Assembly: GCA_947442115.1 (NCBI GenBank)
Contig: CANEVK010000009.1
Coordinates: 1 to 19,170 of the forward strand
DNA length: 19,170 nt
From: Bacteriovoracaceae bacterium
GTDB taxonomy: Bacteria; Bdellovibrionota; Bacteriovoracia; Bacteriovoracales; Bacteriovoracaceae
Direction of reading: 5' to 3'
Part shown: positions 1-7,152 of the stretch, piece after piece
Layout: every line of letters starts with the position of its first letter
Position numbering within the stretch: position 1 is the stretch's first letter
Notes under the pieces: generated by a model
What the model was told of the DNA's origin: nothing
Seen by the model: the letters and a program-made list of their open reading frames with translations, nothing else
The model's database searches: none
Made by a program: the position numbers and the translations under genes

Positions 1-506
1 AAGCGTCGGCTATTGATGAGAATCTCAAAGTGCTCATGACTGGCGCCAAAGGACTGCATAATAGAAATCGCGAGCTGGATGATTTCCAGATCCCCTAAAT
101 TTTCCGGGGCCCCAAAGATATCTGCATTGTACTGCCAAAATTCTCTGAGTCTTCCCTTTTGAGGTTTTTCATATCTCATCAGATTAGGAATTGCGTACCA
201 TCTAAGTGGTTTAGAAACTTCGCGGTGAATTTGGGCCACCATTCTTGCCACTGTAGGAGTCATCTCGGGACGAATCGCCACTTCACGTCCCCCTCGATCC
301 ACAAAATTGTAAACTTGATCATTAATCAGTTCTTCACCAGATTTTGCCCGATAAAGATCAAGTTCCTCGAGCAGAGGTCCATCGTAGGGTTCATAGGCAA
401 AGAGCTCAGAGACTTGAGACATCTTAGAGAAAATATAATTGCGTAAGCGCATTTGCTCTGGAAAAAAATCCCTCGTTCCACGGTAAGGGGTTTTTGCGAG
501 TGCCAT
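1..506 (-). CDS. hisS: Histidyl-tRNA synthetase, N-terminal 168 codons (cut by window edge)
   Basis: This enzyme attaches histidine to tRNA-His in the cytoplasm. The visible part is the N-terminal half of the class II catalytic domain. Residues 9-16 read RGTRDFFP, matching the conserved RGxxD(x)xP start of HisRS. Residues 52-60 (YRAKSGEEL) and 79-89 (RPEMTPTVARM) are the substrate-pocket strands, and motif 2 lies at 111-125, with R111, E113 and the KGRLREF core. The RPEMTP form differs from the RPEGTAG of the E. coli enzyme and, from memory, resembles a second HisRS type seen in organelles and some deep bacterial lineages. The ATG at 504-506 is preceded by AAAGGA about six bases upstream. The rest of the gene, including the histidine-binding motifs and the anticodon-binding domain, lies outside the window to the left. 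It may be read from its own promoter in the 96-base gap or through from the upstream operon. Confidence 0.95.
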   Translation of the reverse strand, partial: MALAKTPYRGTRDFFPEQMRLRNYIFSKMSQVSELFAYEPYDGPLLEELDLYRAKSGEELINDQVYNFVDRGGREVAIRPEMTPTVARMVAQIHREVSKPLRWYAIPNLMRYEKPQKGRLREFWQYNADIFGAPENLGDLEIIQLAISIMQSFGASHEHFEILINSRR

Positions 507-539
507 AGGGGTCCTTTGGATGGGAAAATAGCAGGGATG

Positions 540-545
540 AGTATA
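540..545 (-). promoter_or_regulatory. Possible -10 box for hisS
   Basis: The minus strand reads TATACT here, five of six matches to the sigma-70 -10 consensus. It would put the transcript start near 533 and give a leader of about 27 bases before the hisS ATG. No good -35 hexamer sits at the right distance. A TTGACG at 593-598 is too far from this box and has only a poor -10 of its own. Confidence 0.3.
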
Positions 546-602
546 CAGAAAAGGGCCCTAAAAAGGTACTTTTAAGCTTGTTTTTTGAATTGCGTCAAAA
601 GG

Positions 603-1466
603 CTATTTGATCTTTTTTTGCAGTTCTTCAGAAATATCATCACTTAAAGTGCTCATGTCCAAAGGTGTGACCTGCTCCATTTGCTTTGTCGCCTCACTTT
701 TTTCACGCTTCGACTGCTCAGAAAGTGTTGGAGGGAGAGAATCGTTTTGCATGCTCTTGATTTCTTCAGGTTTTAAGTCGAGCAACTTTTGAGGAATATT
801 GATAAGAACAGTTTTTTCCTTGGCCGATGCACTCGAGGCGTAACGCTTAAAGAGTAAGGACCTGTCATTGATTCTTTCTAGTAAGCTCCAGCCGACTTCT
901 TTGGAGAGTTTATTAAAGGCAGCGGCTTCAAGGCTGTCCATTTTATCAACCCAAGGAAAGAGGTAGTTGAGATATTTTTGAAAACGAAGGGCATCAGTTC
1001 TTTTTTGGCCATCAAAATTTCCAGGATTAAAACTGCTGTTCGTGATGAGACCCATCTTCTTACGATGATGGAGTTCAGCGATAACTGATTGCCAGATCCA
1101 TTTTGAAAAACTATTCAGAAACCCTTGCTTCGCTTTGAAATCCTCTTCTAGCCTTGTCAGGAGTAAGAGATTCATGTCAAACTGGCGAACTTTAGAGAAT
1201 TTATACTCCATTGTTCCCTTAATAAGCTCTGTCTTCATCAGCAAATAAATATGCTCTTTGTTTAAGGAACCAAGATTTTCGTTGATATCTTTACAAAGGC
1301 CAATGATTCGAATTTTTTCACTCGGTGTTTTAATTTCAAGCTTCATTGAATCAAACAAAAGATTAAACTCAAAAGGGACTTTCTCGCTGATGGTGGTTAA
1401 ATCCTTATCAAAGGCCCAAGTCTGTGGGATAAGGCTGATGAATAAAAAAAGTATTCTAAAGTTCAA
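603..1466 (-). CDS. Exported protein of unknown function (287 aa, TTG start)
   Basis: I do not recognise the family. Residues 1-18 form a signal peptide (MNFRILFLF... ending TWA, then FDKD), so the protein should be exported to the periplasm or beyond. The middle is predicted helical and rich in Leu, Lys and Glu. The last 60 or so residues are polar and charged, with short Ser/Lys/Glu/Gln-rich stretches, and look disordered. There are no membrane segments after the signal, and only one cysteine is visible. The start is TTG, supported by a GAGGAG site seven bases upstream and by the signal peptide starting at that codon. The gene overlaps the end of the preceding gene by 11 bases, so translation is probably coupled. 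It is the last of three exported unknowns after the iron-sulfur oxidoreductase. The frame is solid but the function is unknown. Confidence 0.85.
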   Translation of the reverse strand: MNFRILFLFISLIPQTWAFDKDLTTISEKVPFEFNLLFDSMKLEIKTPSEKIRIIGLCKDINENLGSLNKEHIYLLMKTELIKGTMEYKFSKVRQFDMNLLLLTRLEEDFKAKQGFLNSFSKWIWQSVIAELHHRKKMGLITNSSFNPGNFDGQKRTDALRFQKYLNYLFPWVDKMDSLEAAAFNKLSKEVGWSLLERINDRSLLFKRYASSASAKEKTVLINIPQKLLDLKPEEIKSMQNDSLPPTLSEQSKREKSEATKQMEQVTPLDMSTLSDDISEELQKKIK

Positions 1467-2517
1467 GGGGGAGCTCCTCTTCTTTAGTTGCAGGTGCTTT
1501 TAAACGATCATCAGTAAGGTTTGCTCCTCCCTCAATGACAAAAAATTCCCCTCGATATGGGATAAGAACTCTTCCGTCCATAGCAATAATTTGATTTACA
1601 GTCCCTAACTCAGAAACTGTTTGGAGCTGAGTCGTTTTCAGATCGAGCTTCACTGCTTCAGTTTGCTTGAAATTAATTTTCCTCAGCTGAGTGAGTGTTT
1701 TGATAAAATAAATATGATTCTCTAAGCACACCATGTGACCAAGGTCTGAGTCTGTTGAACTGTACAGTGTGCTAAAACCCGCCAAATTCGTTGAAGCCGA
1801 AAGTTTTATTTGTAGAATCTTACTACTACGATTTAAGTCATCGTAGGGAAATTCCCCAAAGGCGAGATAGTCTTTTTGTTGACACAATTCAATACGGGTC
1901 CCAGTTTGACTGGCCTTATAAAGCACCAGACTTTTTTGAGTAATAAGATTAAATTGCACGAGACCGACAAAGCCTTTTTCATTTATGTCAGTGTAAACAA
2001 CCGTGTCCTGACTTACCATTTCAACTTCTGGAGTATAAAAAGGTGAAAGTTTAGGGGAGAGCTTTATTTGAAACTTCTTTTGAGTAAGGACATTTTGTAA
2101 GTAAATGGTTCTTTCAGTTGCATCATAGTAGCTGATCCATTCATCATTCAGGTGAAGTCTGGCACTTTTTCCGAATCCAATTTCTTTTGTTTGAGTTTTA
2201 CCCCAGTCAACGACGAGAATTTTATGATTTTTTATAAAGTTCATCTCTTGATGGGCTTGAGGGATGACTTCAATGATCAGGCGTTGTTTAAAGCGAGAAT
2301 CTCTTACCAGAAAATCACTAAAAGATGTTTCTGAAATAAAATCAATAGTCTTGAAACTATTGACTAGTCCCAGTACTCCTTGTTTTTTTTGTAAGTAAGC
2401 AAATTGTCCATCGAGAGAAATATAGCGGATGGAATCAAGGGAGTGTTTCGTGAGAAATTTGGGGAGATCCTTGGCCCAAAGGCTCAAAGAAATAATGATA
2501 ATATTAATCCAGGCCAT
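1456..2517 (-). CDS. Exported probable beta-propeller protein (353 aa)
   Basis: I do not recognise a named family. The N-terminus (MAWINIIIISLSLWA, then KDLP) looks like a short signal peptide that lacks the usual positive residues. The rest is almost all predicted beta strand, in recurring units of about 40-50 residues of the pattern 'strand, loop, hydrophobic-Tyr/Val pair, turn, charged strand'. Examples are the stretches around DEWISYYDATERTIYLQN, DTVVYTDINEKGFVGLVQF and NHIYFIKTLTQLRKINF. This is typical of TolB-like or WD-like propellers, which act as protein-binding platforms. The fold is inferred from pattern, not from a recognised signature. The ATG at 2515-2517 lies 14 bases inside the upstream gene, and the Shine-Dalgarno match is weak (GGA). 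The C-terminus ends in an acidic tail. Confidence 0.85.
   Translation of the reverse strand: MAWINIIIISLSLWAKDLPKFLTKHSLDSIRYISLDGQFAYLQKKQGVLGLVNSFKTIDFISETSFSDFLVRDSRFKQRLIIEVIPQAHQEMNFIKNHKILVVDWGKTQTKEIGFGKSARLHLNDEWISYYDATERTIYLQNVLTQKKFQIKLSPKLSPFYTPEVEMVSQDTVVYTDINEKGFVGLVQFNLITQKSLVLYKASQTGTRIELCQQKDYLAFGEFPYDDLNRSSKILQIKLSASTNLAGFSTLYSSTDSDLGHMVCLENHIYFIKTLTQLRKINFKQTEAVKLDLKTTQLQTVSELGTVNQIIAMDGRVLIPYRGEFFVIEGGANLTDDRLKAPATKEEELPLEL
1474..1479 (-). promoter_or_regulatory. Shine-Dalgarno site that fixes a TTG start
   Basis: The minus strand reads GAGGAG, seven bases before TTG at 1464-1466. It lies inside the 3' end of the upstream gene. It is the main evidence that the 287-residue protein starts at this non-ATG codon. 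Confidence 0.7.
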
Positions 2518-4441
2518 AGAGTGTCCAAAGTCTGAGTGGATGAATTCGCTGGTAAGATTTTACTGCTGAGAATACGAGGCTCCAGTTGATAAGCCGAGGT
2601 GCCTGAAGAGAGTCTAATGCCGTTCTTGTGACAAAAATCGTCTTATCATTCTCCCTGATCATCCCATCAATGATAAAGGGAAGTGGAGAGCATTGATTAA
2701 AAGCCTGAGTCTTAAAAAATGAAGGAAGAAGGTCTTCAGCGCAACCGACTCCATGAATAATACCTTTTTTACTTTTTTTAAAAAAGCCATTGATGCCAAT
2801 GAGGCTATTTAAACTACGTCCATTTTGGCGATAGTCTCTGGTTAAAAGGTAATGCTGAGAGAAGCGTTCATTACTAATACTTGAAGGGAAGTAATCAATA
2901 GCAACACGATTTTTTAATTTGATATGATTAATAATTCGATCATTGTAGATGATTTTAGTCTTACATTGTGAGACAAAGCATTTGCTACGGTCAAAAACAA
3001 TATAGCAACCAGATTTAAACTCTAGCAAAATGGAGTTGTAGTCTTCAGAGTCAACCATCTTACATTTTACGCTCTGGTCGGCCCCTCTGGTTTTTTTCAG
3101 TATATCGGCTACGACATTTGTTAGAGACTCAGGTTGGTTGCCATAACTTCCATAGAATATTTTTTGGCAAACTTCTTTTTCAGCGATGGCATCATCATAA
3201 CAGGCCTCAAGTTTCCAGCCCTCATCATTATTAAAGCGCTTATTAAATTCAAAAGTCACACCAGTAGAAATAGCCGAGCAGGGGCCAGTCACTGGTGCAA
3301 GTGGTTCCTTACTAATATTAAGAAGAATTCTTCCCATGTTCGTTATAATCTGCTGATCACTGGAAACTGGACAATCCCGATAGTCAGAGCGCATGGAAGA
3401 ATAATTGAGGGCCGTGGCCAAAGTGTCACATTGAGGCATGGGTGTAAGGCCTTGACTTCTTCCTGCAGGGTAGAGGCAAAGATCATTTTCTTTGCGCATT
3501 TTAGAAAGACATTGTTTAAGTTGATCAGGAGTTAGATTATTTGTGCCCATGACCTGGGAACAAATATCTTCGGCATATATCTTATTTTCAGAACCGATGG
3601 CGACTTTAGTCCAGAAAGAGACATTCAGAAAATCTTGGCAGAAATTTTCCTCGTGATCTAGTGATTCACAAAGTGTTTCAAGATAATCTTGTTGAGGTGG
3701 AGAAAGTTTTTTTTCTAAGATTTTTGAGATGGCCGTTCTTTGCGCAAGATCACTTGGATCTCCCAGGCCAGTTTTGACTTCCTTGATGAATTCATGGAGT
3801 TTACAAAAATAAGGCGTCTTTGAATTTGTGAGCCAATCCCCAAAGGCAATATGACACTGCTCTTTACCGGTTGGTTGTTCAAAGTTTGCTGAAGCAATCG
3901 TTTTATCTAAATTTTTAATCTGAAACTGATCGATGAGTGCGGCCGACTCTGGACACTCAGAGGCGACAACATTATTCATGAAATCTTTTTTTAAAAGAAT
4001 TCCAGATTCATACTGCTGATTTTTATTTTGATAAGTAATGATAATGTTTTTTATTTTTCCTTCATGACCTTTCAGAAGGTCATTAATCAATGCATGAAAA
4101 AATAAACATCTACTTCCCGAGGCTAATTTTACGTAGGCAGGGGACGAATGCAGAATAATGGAATTTAAAAAATCTGGATCAAGCTCAATTGAAGAAATGC
4201 CAGTTGCATTTTGAAGAACTTTATTCGCTTTAATAAGAAGGTCAGTCTTCTTAATAATTTTAGTGTTATCAATTTGAATCAATTTTTCTAGGGATTCTAA
4301 AATTCCAGGGTATTCAACTGAGGGTGGTGGAGTCAGAGGCGTGGTTTGAGAAAAACTGGAAAAAGAGAGGCACAGCCCCAGAAGGGCCATGCCATATTTT
4401 TTATAAAACTGATTTGGCGAGAATAGAGGCAACATCTTCAA
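2504..4441 (-). CDS. Large cysteine-rich exported protein of unknown function (645 aa, TTG start)
   Basis: I do not recognise this protein. The N-terminus has two lysines and then a hydrophobic stretch (about residues 18-30) ending SFS before QTTP, a signal peptide with a longer than usual n-region. Cysteine 24 in that stretch is preceded by Leu, not Gly/Ala/Ser, so it is not a lipobox. The mature protein has roughly twenty cysteines spread along its length, including a dense cluster near residues 480-495 (CYIV, CFVS, QCKTK). This suggests a periplasmic or surface protein with several disulfides. No enzyme motif stands out. The start is probably TTG at 4439-4441, which has GAGGA eight bases upstream. 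ATG at 4435 is too far from that site, and ATG at 4390 has no ribosome site. The gene overlaps the oxidoreductase gene by 41 bases, so translational coupling is likely. Confidence 0.85.
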   Translation of the reverse strand: MKMLPLFSPNQFYKKYGMALLGLCLSFSSFSQTTPLTPPPSVEYPGILESLEKLIQIDNTKIIKKTDLLIKANKVLQNATGISSIELDPDFLNSIILHSSPAYVKLASGSRCLFFHALINDLLKGHEGKIKNIIITYQNKNQQYESGILLKKDFMNNVVASECPESAALIDQFQIKNLDKTIASANFEQPTGKEQCHIAFGDWLTNSKTPYFCKLHEFIKEVKTGLGDPSDLAQRTAISKILEKKLSPPQQDYLETLCESLDHEENFCQDFLNVSFWTKVAIGSENKIYAEDICSQVMGTNNLTPDQLKQCLSKMRKENDLCLYPAGRSQGLTPMPQCDTLATALNYSSMRSDYRDCPVSSDQQIITNMGRILLNISKEPLAPVTGPCSAISTGVTFEFNKRFNNDEGWKLEACYDDAIAEKEVCQKIFYGSYGNQPESLTNVVADILKKTRGADQSVKCKMVDSEDYNSILLEFKSGCYIVFDRSKCFVSQCKTKIIYNDRIINHIKLKNRVAIDYFPSSISNERFSQHYLLTRDYRQNGRSLNSLIGINGFFKKSKKGIIHGVGCAEDLLPSFFKTQAFNQCSPLPFIIDGMIRENDKTIFVTRTALDSLQAPRLINWSLVFSAVKSYQRIHPLRLWTLYGLD

Positions 4442-6422
4442 CTTGTAGTTCCTCAGTTTTCTTAACTGTTCCTTTAGAGGAGTTGAAGTTAATCATACAA
4501 TATGAGCACGATGTGGCAAGTTTTGGAGCATTGGTTTCGCCAATTTGTTCCAGTCGGTTATGGGCCAGGTGATGACCCTCTGGAAGTTCATACCACATAT
4601 TTCCGCCACCCATTCCGCAGCACAGGGCTTTATCTTTATTTTTCTCCATCTCCTTGAGTTTGACACCAGGAATGGAGGTTAAAATGTCACGAGGAGCATT
4701 GTACTCACCATGGTGGCGTCCGAGGTAACACGGATCATGGAAAGTGAGTTCATCGGCGACTTCTTTAAGAGCTTTTAACTTTCCACTTCTCAAAAGTTCA
4801 GAGAGAAGTTCCGTATGGTGAACGGTTTCAAAAGCCCCATCATCAAACTTCGCGTACTCTTTGCCGATAGTATGAAGGCAGTGAGGACAATGAGTCACGA
4901 CTTTATCGAAGGTGTACTGTCTCATATTGGCGATATTTTCAATGGCGATTTCATAGAAAGAATATTCATCACCAAAACGACGGATCGGATCACCATTACA
5001 TTTTTCAGTTTTCCCCATCACAGCAAACGACACTCCAGCTTTTTTAAGAAGAGCAACCGTATCGCGAACGACTTTTTGGTTGGAAGCATCGTATGATCCT
5101 GCACAACCCACGTAGTAAAGGTAATCAACTTTTTTACCAGCTTCAATGACTGGCACTTCAAGACCTTCGGCCCATTTAAAGCGGTCATCTTGCGAAATCC
5201 CCCAAGGGTTTCCATTATTTTTAATTTTATTGGTAGCATCCGCAGCAGCAGGGGGAAGATCACCCAGAGTGAGGGCCTTGTAGCGCTTAAGATCCATGAT
5301 CATTTGAACGTGCTCAATATTGGCCGGACACTCTTCCATACAAGCACCACAAGTTGTACATGAATCAAGTTCATTCGAGGCATAAATCGGATTATCCCAA
5401 AGATTGATGTCTTCACCTTTGAGTTTGGCTTCTAGAGGCTGACCAGCAATCGTGTCTCGCATCTTTGTGACAATGAGTTTTGGATCTAGAGGCTTTTCAG
5501 CTTGGTTGGCCGGACAAACTTGAGTACAGCGACCGCATTCGACACAGGCCAGAGTATCAAGACGCTCTTTCATCGTGAGTTCAGAAACTTTACCAAGACC
5601 AAATGTTTCAGCATTCTCATTGTTAAAATCCATCGGATTTAAAACTGCTCCACGACGATAAGGAGTGAGAAGAGCATTGAGCGGGAGTGCGATAATATGA
5701 AAAAATTTCGTATGAGTCAGAGAAGCTATAAAGGCCATGGTGTTAAGCATGTGAAAAAGCCAGAGACCTTTGTACATGTTGGCCCAGCTTCCATCACTTA
5801 GGCCGAAAGCTCCAAAAATAGAACCTAGGCTAAAACCAATGGGCGACCAAAGCTGCTCACCTACAGGCATTCCAGTTCCTAAAATTCTGATACCTTCGAG
5901 GAGATAACCGACAACGACTAAAATCACGAGCATGGCATACATGAACTTTTCTTGATTCGGTTTCGTTGCAGAAAGATATTTTGGATTCTTGATGTAGCGA
6001 CGGTAATAGGCCAGTGAAATACCTAAGAGAACAAAGAGCCCACCGATATCAGCGATAAACGAAACAATTTTATAAGCTGTACCCGTGAAGACTTTGAAGG
6101 GTGTATCATATTGGATGGCCACAAATTCAGTTGCAATAAAAAGTGTCACAAAACCATAAAAAATCATGGAGTGAAATAATCCTACAAAAGGATCACGTGT
6201 CACTTTGCCTTGAAAGAAAATGGTTTTAAAAAGATTTTCTACGTTAAGTTGCTTAGGAAGAATTTCTTTTGCATTCTTACCTTGAGTTACGTAGAGAAAT
6301 TTTTCATAAAGACCTTTGAGAAAAATTCCTGTCGCAACGGCCAGGGCCAGGTACATTCCCACTTTCATCCATAAAGGGATGTTCCACATGATTTCTCGAC
6401 TGGCTTCCATTGTCACGTCCAT
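4401..6422 (-). CDS. Membrane iron-sulfur oxidoreductase, EtfAB:menaquinone oxidoreductase (FadF/DUF224) type
   Basis: This protein probably passes electrons from reduced electron-transfer flavoprotein (acyl-CoA dehydrogenation, beta-oxidation) to menaquinone in the inner membrane. The N-terminal 250 residues form five or six membrane spans of the NarI-like cytochrome b type. Histidines in LFHSMIFYG and WLFHMLNTMAF...THTKFFH are candidate haem ligands. Two [4Fe-4S] motifs follow: C293-C296-C299-C303P and C355-C358-C361-C365P. Then come two CCG (heterodisulfide reductase-like) domains. The first has GCAG at 439-442, a KCNGD instead of the classic CC, and HCPHC. The second has HDPCY, ALCCGMGGG and SCSYC. 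This order and the 673-residue length match the EMO/FadF family. EtfA/EtfB genes are not in the window, so the partner is inferred. AAGGAGG sits three bases before the ATG. It is the first gene of a four-gene overlapping unit. Confidence 0.88.
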   Translation of the reverse strand: MDVTMEASREIMWNIPLWMKVGMYLALAVATGIFLKGLYEKFLYVTQGKNAKEILPKQLNVENLFKTIFFQGKVTRDPFVGLFHSMIFYGFVTLFIATEFVAIQYDTPFKVFTGTAYKIVSFIADIGGLFVLLGISLAYYRRYIKNPKYLSATKPNQEKFMYAMLVILVVVGYLLEGIRILGTGMPVGEQLWSPIGFSLGSIFGAFGLSDGSWANMYKGLWLFHMLNTMAFIASLTHTKFFHIIALPLNALLTPYRRGAVLNPMDFNNENAETFGLGKVSELTMKERLDTLACVECGRCTQVCPANQAEKPLDPKLIVTKMRDTIAGQPLEAKLKGEDINLWDNPIYASNELDSCTTCGACMEECPANIEHVQMIMDLKRYKALTLGDLPPAAADATNKIKNNGNPWGISQDDRFKWAEGLEVPVIEAGKKVDYLYYVGCAGSYDASNQKVVRDTVALLKKAGVSFAVMGKTEKCNGDPIRRFGDEYSFYEIAIENIANMRQYTFDKVVTHCPHCLHTIGKEYAKFDDGAFETVHHTELLSELLRSGKLKALKEVADELTFHDPCYLGRHHGEYNAPRDILTSIPGVKLKEMEKNKDKALCCGMGGGNMWYELPEGHHLAHNRLEQIGETNAPKLATSCSYCMINFNSSKGTVKKTEELQVEDVASILAKSVL
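4450..4454 (-). promoter_or_regulatory. Shine-Dalgarno site for the TTG start at 4441
   Basis: The minus strand reads GAGGA with an eight-base spacer to TTG at 4439-4441. The spacer to the in-frame ATG at 4435 would be fourteen bases, and the ATG at 4390 follows only AT-rich sequence. The site therefore favours the TTG and a 41-base overlap with the upstream gene. Confidence 0.55.
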
Positions 6423-6425
6423 AGG

Positions 6426-6432
6426 CCTCCTT
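6426..6432 (-). promoter_or_regulatory. Strong but close ribosome binding site of the oxidoreductase gene
   Basis: The minus strand reads AAGGAGG, nearly the full anti-16S complement, with only three bases (CCT) before the ATG at 6420-6422. The alternative in-frame ATG four codons later would have a spacer of fifteen bases, so the first ATG is preferred despite the short spacing. Confidence 0.6.
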
Positions 6433-6469
6433 AATCACGCTACGTATCATTTTTTCAAGAAATGACTCT

Positions 6470-6497
6470 AAGACAATTACCTAAAAATGTTTATAAT
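6470..6497 (+). promoter_or_regulatory. Sigma-70-type promoter for the membrane protein/lipoprotein pair
   Basis: TATAAT at 6492-6497 is a perfect -10 box. A weak -35 (AAGACA, 6470-6475) lies 16 bases upstream. Transcription would start near 6504, after the first possible ATG (6487) but 25 bases before the ATG at 6529. The promoter therefore argues for the later start codon. This is the only gap between the divergent genes, so the leftward operon promoter must lie here too, but I cannot pick it with confidence. Confidence 0.5.
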
Positions 6498-6528
6498 CAG
6501 ATTAATATTTTATCTGGTGGTTGGCACG

Positions 6529-7152
6529 ATGGATAGTTCTTTCCTCATCACAATTCATGCACTCATGGGGATTTTTACCTGTGTCTTATTTTTAAAAATG
6601 ATTGTTCAGTTTGGATGGCCCAACCATCCAGGACGTTTAACGGCCTATATGGTGACACTTTGTATTTGTTTTTATTTTGTGGGACTTGTTTGTACAGAAA
6701 TTGGCCTCATTCCTCAAAAAGCTTGGGATCACTGGAGGGCCCTCCCCCTTGTCTCAGGCAGTTTATGTCTACTCATGCAAAGTATTATGACAGGTGGAAA
6801 CTTTTCACTTATTCAGCAGAAGGTTATTTCTCGCCTTCCTCTGATGGCCGCCCTTATATGCAGTGCCCTCTTTCCCCAGCTGGCCAGTCAACTTTCACTT
6901 CTTTTTATTTTGGCCGGAGGGCTATTCTTTATTATTTCAGTAAGGAAAAGCCGCTTTCAAAGACGGCTTTACCTTAAAGCGATTTTTTTTATCTTAATTC
7001 ATACGGCTTTAAATTTTTCAACGGGACTCGTTTGGCAAATTCTTTCCCAAGCTTTTCTTGCAGGTGCAGTCCTGTATATATTTAGTTTTGAAAATTCATT
7101 TGGGGTCTGGGCCCTTATTGATGATTTGAGTGAGAAATCTCAAGGAGCTTGA
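6529..7152 (+). CDS. Multi-pass inner-membrane protein of unknown function (207 aa)
   Basis: I do not recognise the family. The protein is almost wholly hydrophobic, with about six or seven membrane spans. The first covers residues 4-25 (SFLITIHALMGIFTCVLFL), others centre on the MVTLCICFYFVGLV and LLFILAGGLFFII stretches, and the last centres on AFLAGAVLYIFSF. The loops are short; a positively charged one (KSRFQRRLYLK) probably faces the cytoplasm. His9 in span 1, a histidine in the WDHWR loop and His in LIHTALNF could be metal or haem ligands, but no set is diagnostic. I chose the ATG at 6529 because a perfect -10 box ends at 6497, leaving a 25-base leader with a partial GGTGG ribosome site. 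An upstream in-frame ATG at 6487 would add 14 residues but has no ribosome site. The stop codon abuts the next ATG (TGAATG), so the two genes are coupled. Confidence 0.8.
   Translation: MDSSFLITIHALMGIFTCVLFLKMIVQFGWPNHPGRLTAYMVTLCICFYFVGLVCTEIGLIPQKAWDHWRALPLVSGSLCLLMQSIMTGGNFSLIQQKVISRLPLMAALICSALFPQLASQLSLLFILAGGLFFIISVRKSRFQRRLYLKAIFFILIHTALNFSTGLVWQILSQAFLAGAVLYIFSFENSFGVWALIDDLSEKSQGA

Noticed and set aside
159..446. 95-codon plus-strand open frame
   Set aside because: It lies inside hisS on the other strand and has no ribosome site or recognisable protein features. The minus-strand frame is clearly HisRS.
555..580. AAAAG-UAC-CUUUU hairpin as terminator of the leftward operon
   Set aside because: The stem is five mostly A-U pairs with a three-base loop and is followed by AGGGCCC, not a U-tract. 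It is not a credible intrinsic terminator.
3134..3535. 133-codon plus-strand open frame
   Set aside because: It is a shadow of the Cys-rich exported protein gene. Its residue composition looks random and it has no start context.
4388..4390. ATG as alternative start of the Cys-rich protein (no overlap with the oxidoreductase gene)
   Set aside because: No Shine-Dalgarno sequence precedes it, and it would remove the positive residues of the signal peptide n-region. The TTG at 4441 has GAGGA at good spacing.
6487..6489. Upstream ATG for the multi-pass membrane protein
   Set aside because: It lies before a perfect -10 box (6492-6497), so it would not be on the transcript from that promoter, and it has no ribosome site. 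It remains possible if another promoter is used.
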